This document shows positions 17,964 through 27,466 of a stretch of DNA of 64,000 bases, piece by piece (positions within the stretch are counted from its first letter, which is position 1; each line of letters begins with the position of its first letter). The translations under genes and the position numbers were made by a program. The stretch comes from Oricola nitratireducens (GTDB lineage Bacteria; Pseudomonadota; Alphaproteobacteria; Rhizobiales; Rhizobiaceae). The stretch covers positions 248,001-312,000 of the forward strand of contig NZ_JACZCS010000008.1 in NCBI RefSeq assembly GCF_014904745.1, in the 5' to 3' direction. Below the pieces are notes generated by a model. It saw only the letters and a program-made list of their open reading frames with translations, was not told the origin of the DNA and did not search any database.

Positions 17964-19523
17964 TCATCTCTCCGATGCGAGGATGTTGCGGGCCGCGTTC
18001 AGCCCGGGGACGCCGGATATGCCGCCGCCCGGGTGTGAGCCCGCGCCGCACAGATAGAGCCCGCCGACCGGCGTGTCGTAGCCGGAATGGCCGGCGACCG
18101 GGCGCGAGAACAGCATCTGGTCGGCCTGGAGTTCACCATGGTGCCAGTGGCCGCCCGGCATGCGGTAACGGCTTTCGATATCGGCAGGCGTCAGCAGTTC
18201 CGAATGCCGAATGGTATTGCGGATACCTGGCGCGTTCGCTTCCAGTGTCGCGAGGATCGCTTCCAGGAATTTCGGTTTTCCGGTCTCCCATCCCTCGCGG
18301 AGGTCGTAGGGAGCGTATTGGACGACCGCCGAAAGGACGCAGGCGCCGTCGGGCGCCAAGGTCGGATCGGACAGGCTCGGCAAGGTGATCTCCATCACCG
18401 GTTCGGGCGAGAACTCGCCGTATTTCGCCGGGTTGAAAGCGTTTTCGACGTGGTCGGTCGACGTCGCGATCACCAGCCGGCCCTTGCGGTCTGCGTCGCT
18501 GATGCCGGGGAAGTCCGGGACAGTGTCGAGGGCGAGATGCAGCTTGGCGGCGTCCCCCTTCATGCGGATGTTGCCGATCTTGCGGACGAAAGCGATGTCG
18601 AGTTCGCGCGGTCCGACGAGATCAAGGAAAGTCGTTGCGGGATTGATCGCCGAAACCACCGTTCCGGCACGAAGCTCCTCGCCGGTCCCGAGCGTGACGC
18701 CCGCGGCCTTTCCGCCTTCGAGCGCGATGCGGGTGACATTCGCGCCTGTGCTGATCTCGACCCCGGCCGCGGCCGCCGCGCGTGCCAGGGCGTTGATGAC
18801 CGCGCCCATGCCGCCGGCGGGAATGGTCTGTCCGCCGACCGATCCTCCCGCTTCACCGGCAAGGCGGTAGTAAAGGCCGAGCAGCGACGTCGGCGAGCGC
18901 GGTCCGAGATGGCTGCCGAGCGTCGCGTCGAAGGCGAGCAGGCCCTTGAGACGATCATCGGTCAGGTGCTCGTCGGCGACGTCCGCGACATTCATCAGCA
19001 CCATGCGGAGGAACTCGCGCATGTCTTCCTTGCCGAGGCGGCGCAAGGCCAGCGCCGAGCCGCCGAGCAGGCTCATGTCGGCGCGCGACAGTTTGCCGAG
19101 CCGGGGAGGGCGCCTGGTCAGGAACGGCTTCAGGATGCCTGCCTGGCGCAATAGCAGCGCGCGCAGTTCCGACCATGCCTTCGCTTCGTCGGGCGAGATG
19201 CCATCGACATGGTCGCCATAACCGCTACGCAGGGTGACCGGGCCCTCCCGGTCGCCGAGAACGGTGGTCGGGGCAGGCGCGGCGCTCGTATCAAGGCCGT
19301 GTGCGGCGAGATCAAGTTGCCGGATCACGTCGGGATGCAGCCGGTTCAGGATGTGCGCCGTCGAAACGCGAAAACCGGGCGCGAACTCGTCGGTGCGCGC
19401 CGCACCGCCCAGCGTGTCCGCGGTTTCAACAAGGCGCACCTTGCGGCCGCTCCTGGCGAGAAGCGTCGCAGCGACGAGGCCGTTGTGGCCGCCGCCGATC
19501 ACGATGGCATCATATGACGTCAT
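17964..19523 (-). CDS. FAD-dependent oxidoreductase, PYROXD2/phytoene-dehydrogenase-like (copy 1)
   Basis: A 519-aa flavoprotein. The N-terminal dinucleotide-binding motif is VIGGGHNGLVAATLLARSG followed by VETADTLGGAARTDEF. The C-terminal FAD motif is GGLYLCGAGSHPGGGISGVPGLNAARNIL, characteristic of the PYROXD2-like branch. Its start overlaps the end of the upstream paralogue by 14 bases and its stop lies 1 base before the GcvT-like start. Proteins of this branch are annotated as phytoene desaturase-like, but no carotenoid genes are near; amine or amino-acid dehydrogenation fits the context better. Confidence 0.85.
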   Translation of the reverse strand: MTSYDAIVIGGGHNGLVAATLLARSGRKVRLVETADTLGGAARTDEFAPGFRVSTAHILNRLHPDVIRQLDLAAHGLDTSAAPAPTTVLGDREGPVTLRSGYGDHVDGISPDEAKAWSELRALLLRQAGILKPFLTRRPPRLGKLSRADMSLLGGSALALRRLGKEDMREFLRMVLMNVADVADEHLTDDRLKGLLAFDATLGSHLGPRSPTSLLGLYYRLAGEAGGSVGGQTIPAGGMGAVINALARAAAAAGVEISTGANVTRIALEGGKAAGVTLGTGEELRAGTVVSAINPATTFLDLVGPRELDIAFVRKIGNIRMKGDAAKLHLALDTVPDFPGISDADRKGRLVIATSTDHVENAFNPAKYGEFSPEPVMEITLPSLSDPTLAPDGACVLSAVVQYAPYDLREGWETGKPKFLEAILATLEANAPGIRNTIRHSELLTPADIESRYRMPGGHWHHGELQADQMLFSRPVAGHSGYDTPVGGLYLCGAGSHPGGGISGVPGLNAARNILASER

Positions 19524-21129
19524 AGGCGGGGCTCACATGTCTGGTCGATTTCGATGCGTCGCGCAGGATCTCGGCTGCCGCGTTGCGGCCCGGCGCCCCC
19601 ATGACGCCGCCGCCCGGATGGGTGGACGAGCCGCAGATATAGAGGCCGTCGACGGGCGAGCGATACTGCGCGTAGCCCGGTACGGGCCGGTTAAAGAGCA
19701 ACTGGTCGAAGGTCAGTTCGCCCTGGAAGATATTGCCTTCGGTCAGGCCGACTTCGGCTTCGATTTCGCGCGGTGTGCGCACTTCCATGTGGACGATCCG
19801 GTCGCGGAAGCCCGGCGAATAGTCCGCGATCTGGGAAATGACGGTTTCCGCGAAGGCGTCTCGATCCGCATCCGTCCAGTCCCTGCCTTCGACCTGCGGC
19901 GGGCAATATTGCGAGAAGCAGCTCATGAAGTGCTTGCCGGGCGCCGCCATGGTGGGGTCGAGCGTCGTCGGGATCACCATGTCGATCATCGGGTCGGCGG
20001 ACCAGCGGCCGGCCTTCCAGTCGTCATAGGCGCGTTCCATACGTTCGATCGAATCCGTGAAGTGCATATCGCCCTGCAGGCATGGCGAGTCTTCTGGCAA
20101 GGCAGGGAATTGGGGCATCGAGTCGAGGGCGATGTTGACCTTGCCCGACGAGCCGCGGATCTTGAAGTTCCTGACGCTTTTCACGAAGGGCTCGGGAAGC
20201 TCCTTCTCGTCGACGAACTTCAGGAAGGTGCGCTTGACGTCGGCGTTGGAGATGACGCGGGCGGCGCGGATTTCCTCGCCGCCGGCCAGCACGACTCCCT
20301 CCGCCTTGCCGTTCCTGATGAGGACGTGATCGACCTCCGCTTCGGTGCGAATAGTGCCGCCCGACGCGCGAAGGGAATCCGCGAGCGCCCTGGTGATCGA
20401 CCCCATGCCGCCGCGCGCAAATCCCCAAGCGCCGACGGCGCCGTCGACCTCGCCCATATAGTGATGCAGCAGGACATAGGCTGTTCCGGGCGACATCGGC
20501 CCGAGCGCCGTTCCGATGATCCCTGAGACCGCCAGATAGGCTTTCAGCACGTCGGTCTCGAAATATTCGTCAAGGAAATCGGAGATCGACATCGTCCAGA
20601 AGCGGACGGTGAGTTGCAGTTCCTCGGCGCTCATGCCGGCGAACTTCCGCCCGAGATAGACGAGTTCGGACAGGTCGCGCGGGCGAAAGCTGGCCGGGTC
20701 GGGTGCGGTGCGCATCAGGAGCGGCTGAATGAAACGGCACTGCCGGGTGACATCGCGCGCATAGCGCTCGTAGGCTTCCGCGTCGCGGGCCGAGAAGCGC
20801 GCGATCTCGCGGCGATGGGCATGAGGATCGTGATAGGCGGCGAGATAGTCGCCATCCTGCGTGAAGACAGCACCGCCCTCATAGGGGATGACCTGCAGTC
20901 CATAGCGCGGCAGTTCCAGGTCCCGCATGATCTCCGGACGGAACAGGCTGCAGACATAGGAGCAGTTGGAATAAGTGAAGCCCGGCGTCAGTTCCCGGCT
21001 CACCGCCGCGCCGCCGATCCAGTCGTTCTTCTCGACAACGAGGACATCGAGACCTGCGCGCTGCAGGTAGCAGGCATTGACGAGGCCATTGTGACCCGCG
21101 CCGATGACCACGGCATCCCATCTCTTCAT
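19510..21129 (-). CDS. FAD-dependent oxidoreductase, PYROXD2/phytoene-dehydrogenase-like (copy 2)
   Basis: A 539-aa paralogue of the downstream gene. Motifs are VIGAGHNGLVNACYLQRAGL, VVEKNDWIGGAAVSRE and a C-terminal GLYICGSSTHPGGGVMGAPGRNAAAEIL. The ATG at 21129 starts the flavin domain; 64 further open codons have no family similarity and cross the intergenic operator. It is the first gene of the minus-strand operon. Two different PYROXD2-like subunits side by side could form a heterodimer or act on successive intermediates. Confidence 0.85.
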   Translation of the reverse strand: MKRWDAVVIGAGHNGLVNACYLQRAGLDVLVVEKNDWIGGAAVSRELTPGFTYSNCSYVCSLFRPEIMRDLELPRYGLQVIPYEGGAVFTQDGDYLAAYHDPHAHRREIARFSARDAEAYERYARDVTRQCRFIQPLLMRTAPDPASFRPRDLSELVYLGRKFAGMSAEELQLTVRFWTMSISDFLDEYFETDVLKAYLAVSGIIGTALGPMSPGTAYVLLHHYMGEVDGAVGAWGFARGGMGSITRALADSLRASGGTIRTEAEVDHVLIRNGKAEGVVLAGGEEIRAARVISNADVKRTFLKFVDEKELPEPFVKSVRNFKIRGSSGKVNIALDSMPQFPALPEDSPCLQGDMHFTDSIERMERAYDDWKAGRWSADPMIDMVIPTTLDPTMAAPGKHFMSCFSQYCPPQVEGRDWTDADRDAFAETVISQIADYSPGFRDRIVHMEVRTPREIEAEVGLTEGNIFQGELTFDQLLFNRPVPGYAQYRSPVDGLYICGSSTHPGGGVMGAPGRNAAAEILRDASKSTRHVSPAYDVI

Positions 21130-21226
21130 TCGGCTTCTTCCCGCTTGCGCTGTTCTTCGTCCGGCCGCCGAGGCACGGCCGGACCAGCGAAATCTGGCAC
21201 GGTTATGGGCGGGATGTCCATACATT

Positions 21227-21242
21227 CTGAATGAATGTTCAA
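21227..21242. promoter_or_regulatory. Candidate BetI-like operator A
   Basis: On the minus strand it reads TTGAACATTCATTCAG, an imperfect palindrome. It lies between the divergent flavoprotein start (21129) and methyltransferase start (21316). It matches two other sites at 31275 and 34077 with the pattern YTGAAC-N3-CATTCA. The BetI-like repressor is encoded in the plus-strand operon it precedes. Confidence 0.62.
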
Positions 21243-21315
21243 CAAGCAAACTTGTGTTTTCGTGTTTGCATGCTAGGCTTTGGCTGTAAATTGCCATTGC
21301 CGGAGAACCTGTTAC

Positions 21316-22125
21316 GTGCATTCGGAAGCCCCGGAATATGATGCCGCTGCCATTCTTTTCCTGGAGGAGCTTTGGGGCGAGGGCTATCTGTCCCCCGGCG
21401 GGCCGGAGGAGGTCGACCGGGTGCTCGGCGACCGGTCACCGAAGGGGTTGCACATTCTCGACGTGGGTTGCGGCGCGGGCGGTATCGCCTTGCACCTGAT
21501 CGAGCGTCACGGGGCCGCAAAGGTAACCGGATTCGATATCGAGAAGCCGGTGATCGAGACGGCGCGCCGGCATGCGGCCGAGAAAGGCTTGTCGGATCGG
21601 ACCGAGTTCGTTCAGGCGCCGCCGGGACGGCTGCCATTCGACGATAACAGCTTCGACGCTGTCTTCTCGAAGGACGCGCTCGTCCATGTCTCCGACAAGG
21701 AGGCGATATTTTCCGAGATATTCCGGGTGCTGAAACCGGGCGGTTTCGTCGCCGTGAGCGACTGGTTGACCTCGCATGACGGAGAACCGTCAGCGGACAT
21801 GCGAACCTATCTCGACGCGGAGGGACTGAGCTTCGGCATGGCGTCTCCTGTGCGTTATCAACGGGCGCTGGAAAATGCCGGTTTCGCCGACATCGACATC
21901 ATCGATCGCAATCCCTGGTACCGGGAAAAGGCGAGAGCGGAATTGGACTACATAAAGGGTCCGATGCTGAAGAACGCGTCCGATCCCGACTACGCCGCCT
22001 ATGTCGAGAAGAACATCGATACATGGGTGGCGATGCTCAAGGTGCTTGACAGCGGCGAACACAGGCCCACCCATCTTCGTGCAGTGAAGCCTGCCCTGGC
22101 CGAGGGCAGGCGCGAGGATACGTAG
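21316..22125 (+). CDS. SAM-dependent methyltransferase, phosphoethanolamine-methyltransferase-like
   Basis: A 269-aa class I methyltransferase. Motif I is [16 protein letters not shown], with the acidic loop [11 protein letters not shown]; the segment [20 protein letters not shown] then [13 protein letters not shown] resembles phosphoethanolamine and sarcosine/glycine methyltransferases. The GTG at 21316 has GGAG 10 bases upstream and gives the natural N-terminus. It is the first gene of the plus-strand operon, directly before the BetI-like gene. A small amine is a likely methyl acceptor. Substrate unproven. Confidence 0.78.
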   Translation: MHSEAPEYDAAAILFLEELWGEGYLSPGGPEEVDRVLGDRSPKGLHILDVGCGAGGIALHLIERHGAAKVTGFDIEKPVIETARRHAAEKGLSDRTEFVQAPPGRLPFDDNSFDAVFSKDALVHVSDKEAIFSEIFRVLKPGGFVAVSDWLTSHDGEPSADMRTYLDAEGLSFGMASPVRYQRALENAGFADIDIIDRNPWYREKARAELDYIKGPMLKNASDPDYAAYVEKNIDTWVAMLKVLDSGEHRPTHLRAVKPALAEGRREDT

Positions 22126-22824
22126 ATGTCGGGGATGTTCGCCATCATGACCAACGAAACGACGGGCGCCGTCGAGCCACAAGTCGAAAAGAAGGTCCGC
22201 AAGGCTTCCAAGGAAACCCGCCGCATGCAGCTTATCGAGGCGACGATCGATTCGCTTGCCAAGCGCGGCTATTCGGAAACGACAATGGCGGATGTTGCCG
22301 ACGGGGCGGGATTGTCGCGCGGAATCGTCAATTTCCATTTCGAGAGCAAGGACAAGCTCCTCGTTGCGACGCTGCAGCATATGGCGGAGGAATATGCCGC
22401 CCACTGGCGCGGCGCGGTCGCCAAGGCAGGAACCGACCCGGCCAGCCGTTTGAAGGCTCTCGTTTCCGCCGATTTTGACCGGGGGATCTGCAGCCGGCGC
22501 AAACTCGCGGCGTGGTGCGCCTTCTGGGGCGAAGCCAAGTCGCGGCCGACCTACCAGGCGTTGTGCGGCGCGCGGGATGAACATTATCAGGATCTTCTCG
22601 CCGAATTGTGCGGGGCGCTGATCGCCGAGGGTAACTACAACCTCGATGCGCGCCAGACGGCACTGGGCCTCGATGCGCTGCTGGAGGGACTGTGGCTGCG
22701 CCTCATGCTCTCCAACGGAAAGATGAAACGGGAGGTCGCCCTAGAGGCCGCGCTGTCGTTCCTTTCAGCGATTTTCCCGAAACATTTCGCCTCTGAAGGG
22801 GCGAACCAGGAAGTTATGAAGTAG
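22126..22824 (+). CDS. TetR-family regulator, BetI-like
   Basis: A 232-aa TetR protein. Residues ~30-80 hold RRMQLIEATIDSL, the helix-turn-helix ADVADGAGLSRGIVNFHF and DKLLVATL. The ligand domain has LAAWCAFWGEAKSRPTY and LDALLEGLWLRLMLS, positions that match E. coli BetI (KAWLAFW; LIDGLWLRAALS). BetI represses choline-glycine betaine genes. Here no betAB is present, so the inducer is probably another quaternary or methylated amine. The ATG follows the methyltransferase stop directly. Three matching 16-base palindromes in the region are the likely targets. Confidence 0.88.
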   Translation: MSGMFAIMTNETTGAVEPQVEKKVRKASKETRRMQLIEATIDSLAKRGYSETTMADVADGAGLSRGIVNFHFESKDKLLVATLQHMAEEYAAHWRGAVAKAGTDPASRLKALVSADFDRGICSRRKLAAWCAFWGEAKSRPTYQALCGARDEHYQDLLAELCGALIAEGNYNLDARQTALGLDALLEGLWLRLMLSNGKMKREVALEAALSFLSAIFPKHFASEGANQEVMK

Positions 22825-22843
22825 AAACAGGGAGAATTCGAAA

Positions 22844-23926
22844 ATGACCATTGCAGGCAAACGACGCATCACTCCACTCTTGCTGGGGGCCATGCTGGCG
22901 GCCTCGACCTCCACACTGGCTCACGCGGCGGATGGCGATCTGACCGTCTTTGACTGGTCGGGATATGAGGATCCGGAGTTTCATCCGGCCTATGTGGAAA
23001 AATACGGGGATTCCCCGACCTTTGCCTTCTTCGCGGACGAGGACGAGGCTTTCGCGAAACTCATGGCCGGGTTCAAGACCGACCTAGCCCATCCGTGCTC
23101 GCAGAGCGTCGCGAAGTGGCGCGACGCGGGCCTGTTGCAGCCGCTCGACACGTCACGCATCAAGGGCTGGGACGATGTCATGCCGGCCTTCAAGAGCATG
23201 AAGGGTTTGGTGACGACAGAGGATGGAAAAGCCTGGCTGCTACCCTTCGACTGGGGCAACACGGCGCTGACATACAACACCGAAAAGGTGAAAGAGGCGG
23301 ACGTCCAGTCACTGCAGGCATTCGCCGACCCGAAATTCGAAGGCCGCGTCTCGCTTCCGGACAATGTCGACGACGCCTATGCGCTTGCGGTGCTTGCCAT
23401 CGGTAAGAAAGACTGGAGCAACATGTCGGACGAGGAGTTCAAGCAGGCATCCGATTTTCTGCGCAAGGTTCACAAGAATGTCCGGCTCTACTGGACCGAC
23501 GGGACCGAGCTTGCCCAGGCAATGGGTGGCGGAGAGGTCGACATCGCATGGGCCTGGAACGAGACCGCCACGACGCTTTCGGCGGATGGCCAGCCGGTCG
23601 TGATGAAGAAGGATACCGACGAGGGCCTGTCGACCTGGGTGTGCGGCTACACCCTGATGAAGGACGCGCCGGGTAATATCGACAAGGCCTATGATTTCCT
23701 GAGCGCGGTCAACGCGCCGGAGGTTTCGAACTACATCGTCACGGCATGGGGCTATGGACATGGCAACGGCGCCGGCATGAAGGCGATCCCCAAAGAGGAT
23801 CTGGACGCCGCGGGTTATGGCGATGTCGACAAATTCGTCGGCAACACGCTGTTCCAGTCGCCGGTCTCACCGGAGATGAAGCAGAGAATGATCGCCGAGT
23901 TCGAGAAGATCAAGGCGGGCTACTAA
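22844..23926 (+). CDS. Periplasmic substrate-binding protein, spermidine/putrescine (PotD) type
   Basis: A 360-aa protein with a Sec signal peptide (KRRITPLLLGAMLAAS, cleavage near AHAA-DG at ~29) and a PotD-type fold: LTVFDWSGYEDPEF, LLPFDWGNTALTYNTEKV, DIAWAWNETATTL. It follows the BetI-like gene by 19 bases with AGGGAGAA upstream. The ATPase and permease genes of matching type are about 4.4 kb away on the other strand (28298-31129), so this is the probable binding protein of that system. Ligands of the class are polyamines and related cations. Confidence 0.85.
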   Translation: MTIAGKRRITPLLLGAMLAASTSTLAHAADGDLTVFDWSGYEDPEFHPAYVEKYGDSPTFAFFADEDEAFAKLMAGFKTDLAHPCSQSVAKWRDAGLLQPLDTSRIKGWDDVMPAFKSMKGLVTTEDGKAWLLPFDWGNTALTYNTEKVKEADVQSLQAFADPKFEGRVSLPDNVDDAYALAVLAIGKKDWSNMSDEEFKQASDFLRKVHKNVRLYWTDGTELAQAMGGGEVDIAWAWNETATTLSADGQPVVMKKDTDEGLSTWVCGYTLMKDAPGNIDKAYDFLSAVNAPEVSNYIVTAWGYGHGNGAGMKAIPKEDLDAAGYGDVDKFVGNTLFQSPVSPEMKQRMIAEFEKIKAGY

Positions 23927-23974
23927 GCACAGTCGAAGCGGTTCGGGGCAGCCGTTTCCAACGAGAAGAAGCGC

Positions 23975-25267
23975 ATGAGCGACAGATATGATGTTATCGT
24001 CGCGGGCGCCGGTTTTACCGGTCTGTCCGCGGCTTCGGCCCTGCGTGATGCAGGGCTTTCTTTTTGCCTTCTGGAGGCGCGCAATCGCGTCGGCGGGCGG
24101 GTCGAAGCGGAGCGCAACGCGCTGGGCGAACTGATCGACACCGGCGGCCAGTTCTTCTGCGAGGACATGCCGGTGGTGAGCGAACTTGCGCATCGCTACC
24201 GCAAGTCGGTCGTCGAGGCGCCTGTCGCCGGACGATCGCTTGTGCGGCCTCCGCTGGGGACAGAGGACGCTGCGGGTGATGAATATTGGCGGGCCGTCGC
24301 GGCGATCCGCGAAAGGCTGCGCTCGACTGATCCCGACGATTCGTCGGTTCGCGACCGGACCGTCGCCGAATGGTCTGCCGATCTGCCGGACCCGGAATAT
24401 GCCAGGGAGGGTTTTCGCGGCCTCGTGCAGGGCCTGTGGTGCCGTTCGGCCGACGAGATTCCGGCTTGGCACCTGATCGAATGCGAGCGCCGGATCACAA
24501 ACGAGGAGCAGGAGCTTCAGTTCTTCCTGCGCGAAACCATGCATTCACTGGCTGACGATATCGGTAGGGATCTCGGCGACCGGTTGCGGCTCTCGATGCC
24601 GGTCTCGATGGTGCGCCACAGCGATGACGGCGTCGAAATCGAGGCCGGTACGGCAACGTTACGCGCGCGCCGCCTCATCCTCGCACTGCCGCCGTCGCGG
24701 GCGGCGAAACTGGATTTCAGTCCGGCGCTGCCGGCTCGGCTGCGTAGTGCGCTCGGCGGCTGGCGCCCGGGAAACGTGATCAAGATTTTCCTTCGTTTCG
24801 AGACCGCCTTCTGGCGCGATCGCGGGCTCAACGGCACCGTTAGCTGGCGCCATCCAGCCGGTCTTTATGTCTGCGACGCAAGTCATGACGACCGGCATCC
24901 CGGGATGGTGATGTTCGCGGGCGGGCCGCTTTCAGAGGAATGGGCGCAGGGTGCGGAAGACGCGATCAGGCAGCGCGCGATTTCCGCCCTGGTGGACGTA
25001 TTCGGCGAGGAAGCCGCAAGCCCGCTCGACGTCACGGTGCGCAACTGGGTTGGCGACCGGTGGAGTGGCGGGGCTTACAACGACGTGCTGCTCGACATGG
25101 AGGCGCATGACGCGGAGTCGGTGCTTCTGGACGGTCATGGCGCAGTGATCTTTGCCAGTTCCGAACTGTCGCCGTCCTTCCCCGGTTACATCGAAGGGGC
25201 GATCGTGGCCGGGCGCAATGCCGCCCGGGAGGTTGTCGGATCGCTTGCCCGGGCCCCGGGCATCTGA
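23975..25267 (+). CDS. Flavin-containing amine oxidase
   Basis: A 430-aa flavin monoamine-oxidase-family protein. N-terminal motifs are VIVAGAGFTGLSAASALRDAG, LLEARNRVGGRVE and GELIDTGGQFF; the C-terminal FAD segment is AVIFASSELSPSFPGYIEGA. Such enzymes oxidise primary or secondary amines to aldehydes, releasing ammonia or an amine and H2O2. It lies downstream of the PotD-like binding protein in the same direction and would supply an aminoaldehyde for the PatD-like enzyme. Confidence 0.85.
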   Translation: MSDRYDVIVAGAGFTGLSAASALRDAGLSFCLLEARNRVGGRVEAERNALGELIDTGGQFFCEDMPVVSELAHRYRKSVVEAPVAGRSLVRPPLGTEDAAGDEYWRAVAAIRERLRSTDPDDSSVRDRTVAEWSADLPDPEYAREGFRGLVQGLWCRSADEIPAWHLIECERRITNEEQELQFFLRETMHSLADDIGRDLGDRLRLSMPVSMVRHSDDGVEIEAGTATLRARRLILALPPSRAAKLDFSPALPARLRSALGGWRPGNVIKIFLRFETAFWRDRGLNGTVSWRHPAGLYVCDASHDDRHPGMVMFAGGPLSEEWAQGAEDAIRQRAISALVDVFGEEAASPLDVTVRNWVGDRWSGGAYNDVLLDMEAHDAESVLLDGHGAVIFASSELSPSFPGYIEGAIVAGRNAAREVVGSLARAPGI

Positions 25268-25327
25268 GTAGGGAGCGGCCAGTCTTGTCGTGTCGTGTTG
25301 ACCGATGCCGTTTCGCCCCGACAGGAT

Positions 25328-26212
25328 TTACTGCGAATGTTGCTCGAGCCAGGTCAGGAAAAGTTGCGTGGCGGATTTTCGCGCGCCGGCCGGCGACAGG
25401 GTCGCATGGTAGCCCGTACCGAGATCGACCGCACCGTCCGGCCATGAAACCAGCGCGCCCTCGGCCACGAATGCCTCGGTAATCGATCGCCATCCCAGGA
25501 CCAGCCCGCGCCCGTTGAGCGCAGCCTGTACCGCCTGTACGTAGTTGTCGAAAAATTGGCCGGACCCCGAATGCCGGCCCAGTCCGCGATGTTTGAAATA
25601 GTCCGGCCAGCCTGCCCAGTGATGTGTTTTCGGACTTCGGACATGGATGAGCGGCGCGTTATTCAGCCCGATGCTTTCGGCCAGGAGCCGCTCGACCAGG
25701 GCCGGCTGCCCGACGGGGCAGACGATCTCGTCGAAGAGTTTGGTTGTTTCGCCATCGGTCCACGCTCCGGTGCCGTACCGCAATGCGAGATCGATCCCCG
25801 CCGAGATCGCCGGAAGGTCGGTCGGAGGAGCCTGAACGTTGACGAGAATTTCGGGGTGGCGGGCATAGAAGTCGGACAGCCGCGGCATCAGCCAGTAGGT
25901 CGCCATACCCAGCGTACAGGAGACGGTAAGGCTCTGCTCCCCGGCGCCGGCGCGGATCTCCTCGATGGTGCGGGCGATCATGTCCAGTCCGTCACGCGTG
26001 GCGCGGGCAAGCTGCTGGCCGGATTCCGTCAGGCGCGCCGGGCGGGTGCTGCGGTCGAGAAGCGTCGTCCCGACATGGTCCTCCAGCGCCTTCAGCGCCT
26101 GCGTGACGGCCGGTCCTGTGACATTGAGTTCGGCGGCCGCGTCGCGCATTGCTCCGAGCCGGGCAACAGCCTCGAAAGTGGTGAGCAGGCGCAACGGCGG
26201 CAGATGGTCCAC
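25328..26212 (-). CDS. LysR-family transcriptional regulator, GcvA-like
   Basis: A 294-aa LysR protein starting with GTG. N-terminal winged helix: LRLLTTFEAVARLGAMRDAAAELNVTGPAVTQALKALE region at residues ~6-45; the effector domain follows. It resembles the GcvA/AmpR branch (RLTESGQQLARATRDG). It is divergent from the BBOX-like dioxygenase gene with a 114-base intergenic region holding an LTTR-type inverted repeat, so it probably controls the dioxygenase-aldolase operon. Confidence 0.88.
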   Translation of the reverse strand: MDHLPPLRLLTTFEAVARLGAMRDAAAELNVTGPAVTQALKALEDHVGTTLLDRSTRPARLTESGQQLARATRDGLDMIARTIEEIRAGAGEQSLTVSCTLGMATYWLMPRLSDFYARHPEILVNVQAPPTDLPAISAGIDLALRYGTGAWTDGETTKLFDEIVCPVGQPALVERLLAESIGLNNAPLIHVRSPKTHHWAGWPDYFKHRGLGRHSGSGQFFDNYVQAVQAALNGRGLVLGWRSITEAFVAEGALVSWPDGAVDLGTGYHATLSPAGARKSATQLFLTWLEQHSQ

Positions 26213-26227
26213 TACTTAACATCCAGC

Positions 26228-26247
26228 TTAATTTGAGATTAGATTAA
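26228..26247. promoter_or_regulatory. LysR-type inverted repeat between divergent genes
   Basis: TTAAT-N10-ATTAA lies 16 bases upstream of the LysR start and 80 bases before the dioxygenase start. Arms and spacing are usual for a LysR-regulator site (T-N11-A type). Confidence 0.45.
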
Positions 26248-26326
26248 TCCGCCTATTTTCGCGAGAAAACAATGGCCATTCTGTTGGTGTTCCCGTTCTT
26301 CCGTGGAATCAAGTTAAGGGCACGCC

Positions 26327-27466
26327 ATGGACATAATGCCATCCGCCGCAGACACCGTAAGCCTGTCCGAAAAGGGTCTTCACGTGACCCTGCCAGACGG
26401 GCGTCGCTGCTATTTCAACCACTACTGGCTTCGCGACAACTGCCCGTCCTCCTTCGACAGAACGACGCGCGAGCGGGTTTTCGACATCTTCCATCTGGAA
26501 CAGCCGCCGTACCCTGAAAGTGCAGTTCTGGAGGATGACGCGCTGTTGATCCGTTGGAGCGGAGAGGATCATGTCTCGCGACTTCCCGTGGACATGCTGG
26601 CAGCCTATGCCGACGGTACGCCGCGGTTCGATCCGTCCGACCTGCCACGCAAGCCGTGGTACGGCGATCATTACCCGGATGTTGCCCGGTTCTCGCAGCC
26701 CGAACTGATGGCCGACCGTCGTCTTGTTGCCCGATGGATCGAGGCGCTACTGGTGGAAGGCGTGGCGATCATAACTGACATGCCCGACAGCGACGCGGGC
26801 CTCACCGAGACCGCCAATCTGATCGGTCAGGTGCGACCGACCTTCTTCGGCGATTATTTCGACGTCCGCACGCATATCAAACCGACGAATCTCGCCTATA
26901 CCGCCAAAGCACTGGAGCTGCACACGGATACCCCGGCCGAAGATGTGGCGCCGGGCGTGCAATTCCTGCATTGCCGCGCGAATTCGGTCGAAGGTGGCGG
27001 CAGCCTTTTTGCGGACGGCATGGCCGTGGCGAACGATTTCCGCGAGGTCGACCCCGAAGGCTTCCGCCTGTTGTCGGAAACCGAGATTCCATTCTATTGC
27101 GAGCACGATATCTATGACATGCGCTCCCGCCAGCGGGTGATCGAGCTGGATAAAAAAGGGGACGTGTCCGGTCTGACGATCAGTCAGCACATGGCCGATA
27201 TCTTCGATCTGCCGCAGTACCTCCTCGACGACTATTATCCGGCCTTTTGCCGCTTCGGGAAAATGCTGCAGGACGAGCGCTATGTGATGAGGTTCCTGCT
27301 GAAGGCCGGTGAGTGCATCACCTTCGACAACCACCGCATCGTGCATGGACGCGCCGCCTATTCGGCGACCAGCGGCGACCGCTACCTGCGCGGCACCTAC
27401 ACCGACCGGGCCGAGATGCGCTCGACCTATCGCGCAATCGTCAGTGAAGGGAGGTTCAGGGAATGA
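26327..27466 (+). CDS. Gamma-butyrobetaine-hydroxylase-like 2-oxoglutarate/Fe(II) dioxygenase
   Basis: A 379-aa protein with the BBOX/TMLH architecture: an N-terminal domain (YFNHYWLRDNCPSSFD, ~27-43) followed by the TauD-type jelly-roll. The iron ligands are H199 and D201 in ELHTDTP and H340 in NHRIVHGRAAY, all intact. An Arg for 2-oxoglutarate follows in YLRGTYTD. Family members hydroxylate trimethylated amino acids such as gamma-butyrobetaine or trimethyllysine. It overlaps the aldolase gene by 4 bases, an arrangement that would fit hydroxylation followed by retro-aldol cleavage, as in the TMLH-HTMLA pair of carnitine synthesis. Confidence 0.85.
   Translation: MDIMPSAADTVSLSEKGLHVTLPDGRRCYFNHYWLRDNCPSSFDRTTRERVFDIFHLEQPPYPESAVLEDDALLIRWSGEDHVSRLPVDMLAAYADGTPRFDPSDLPRKPWYGDHYPDVARFSQPELMADRRLVARWIEALLVEGVAIITDMPDSDAGLTETANLIGQVRPTFFGDYFDVRTHIKPTNLAYTAKALELHTDTPAEDVAPGVQFLHCRANSVEGGGSLFADGMAVANDFREVDPEGFRLLSETEIPFYCEHDIYDMRSRQRVIELDKKGDVSGLTISQHMADIFDLPQYLLDDYYPAFCRFGKMLQDERYVMRFLLKAGECITFDNHRIVHGRAAYSATSGDRYLRGTYTDRAEMRSTYRAIVSEGRFRE

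Noticed and set aside
17964-21129. Carotenoid biosynthesis (phytoene desaturase) genes
   Set aside because: No phytoene synthase or other carotenoid gene nearby; the C-terminal motif matches the PYROXD2-like branch, and the neighbours are amine-related.
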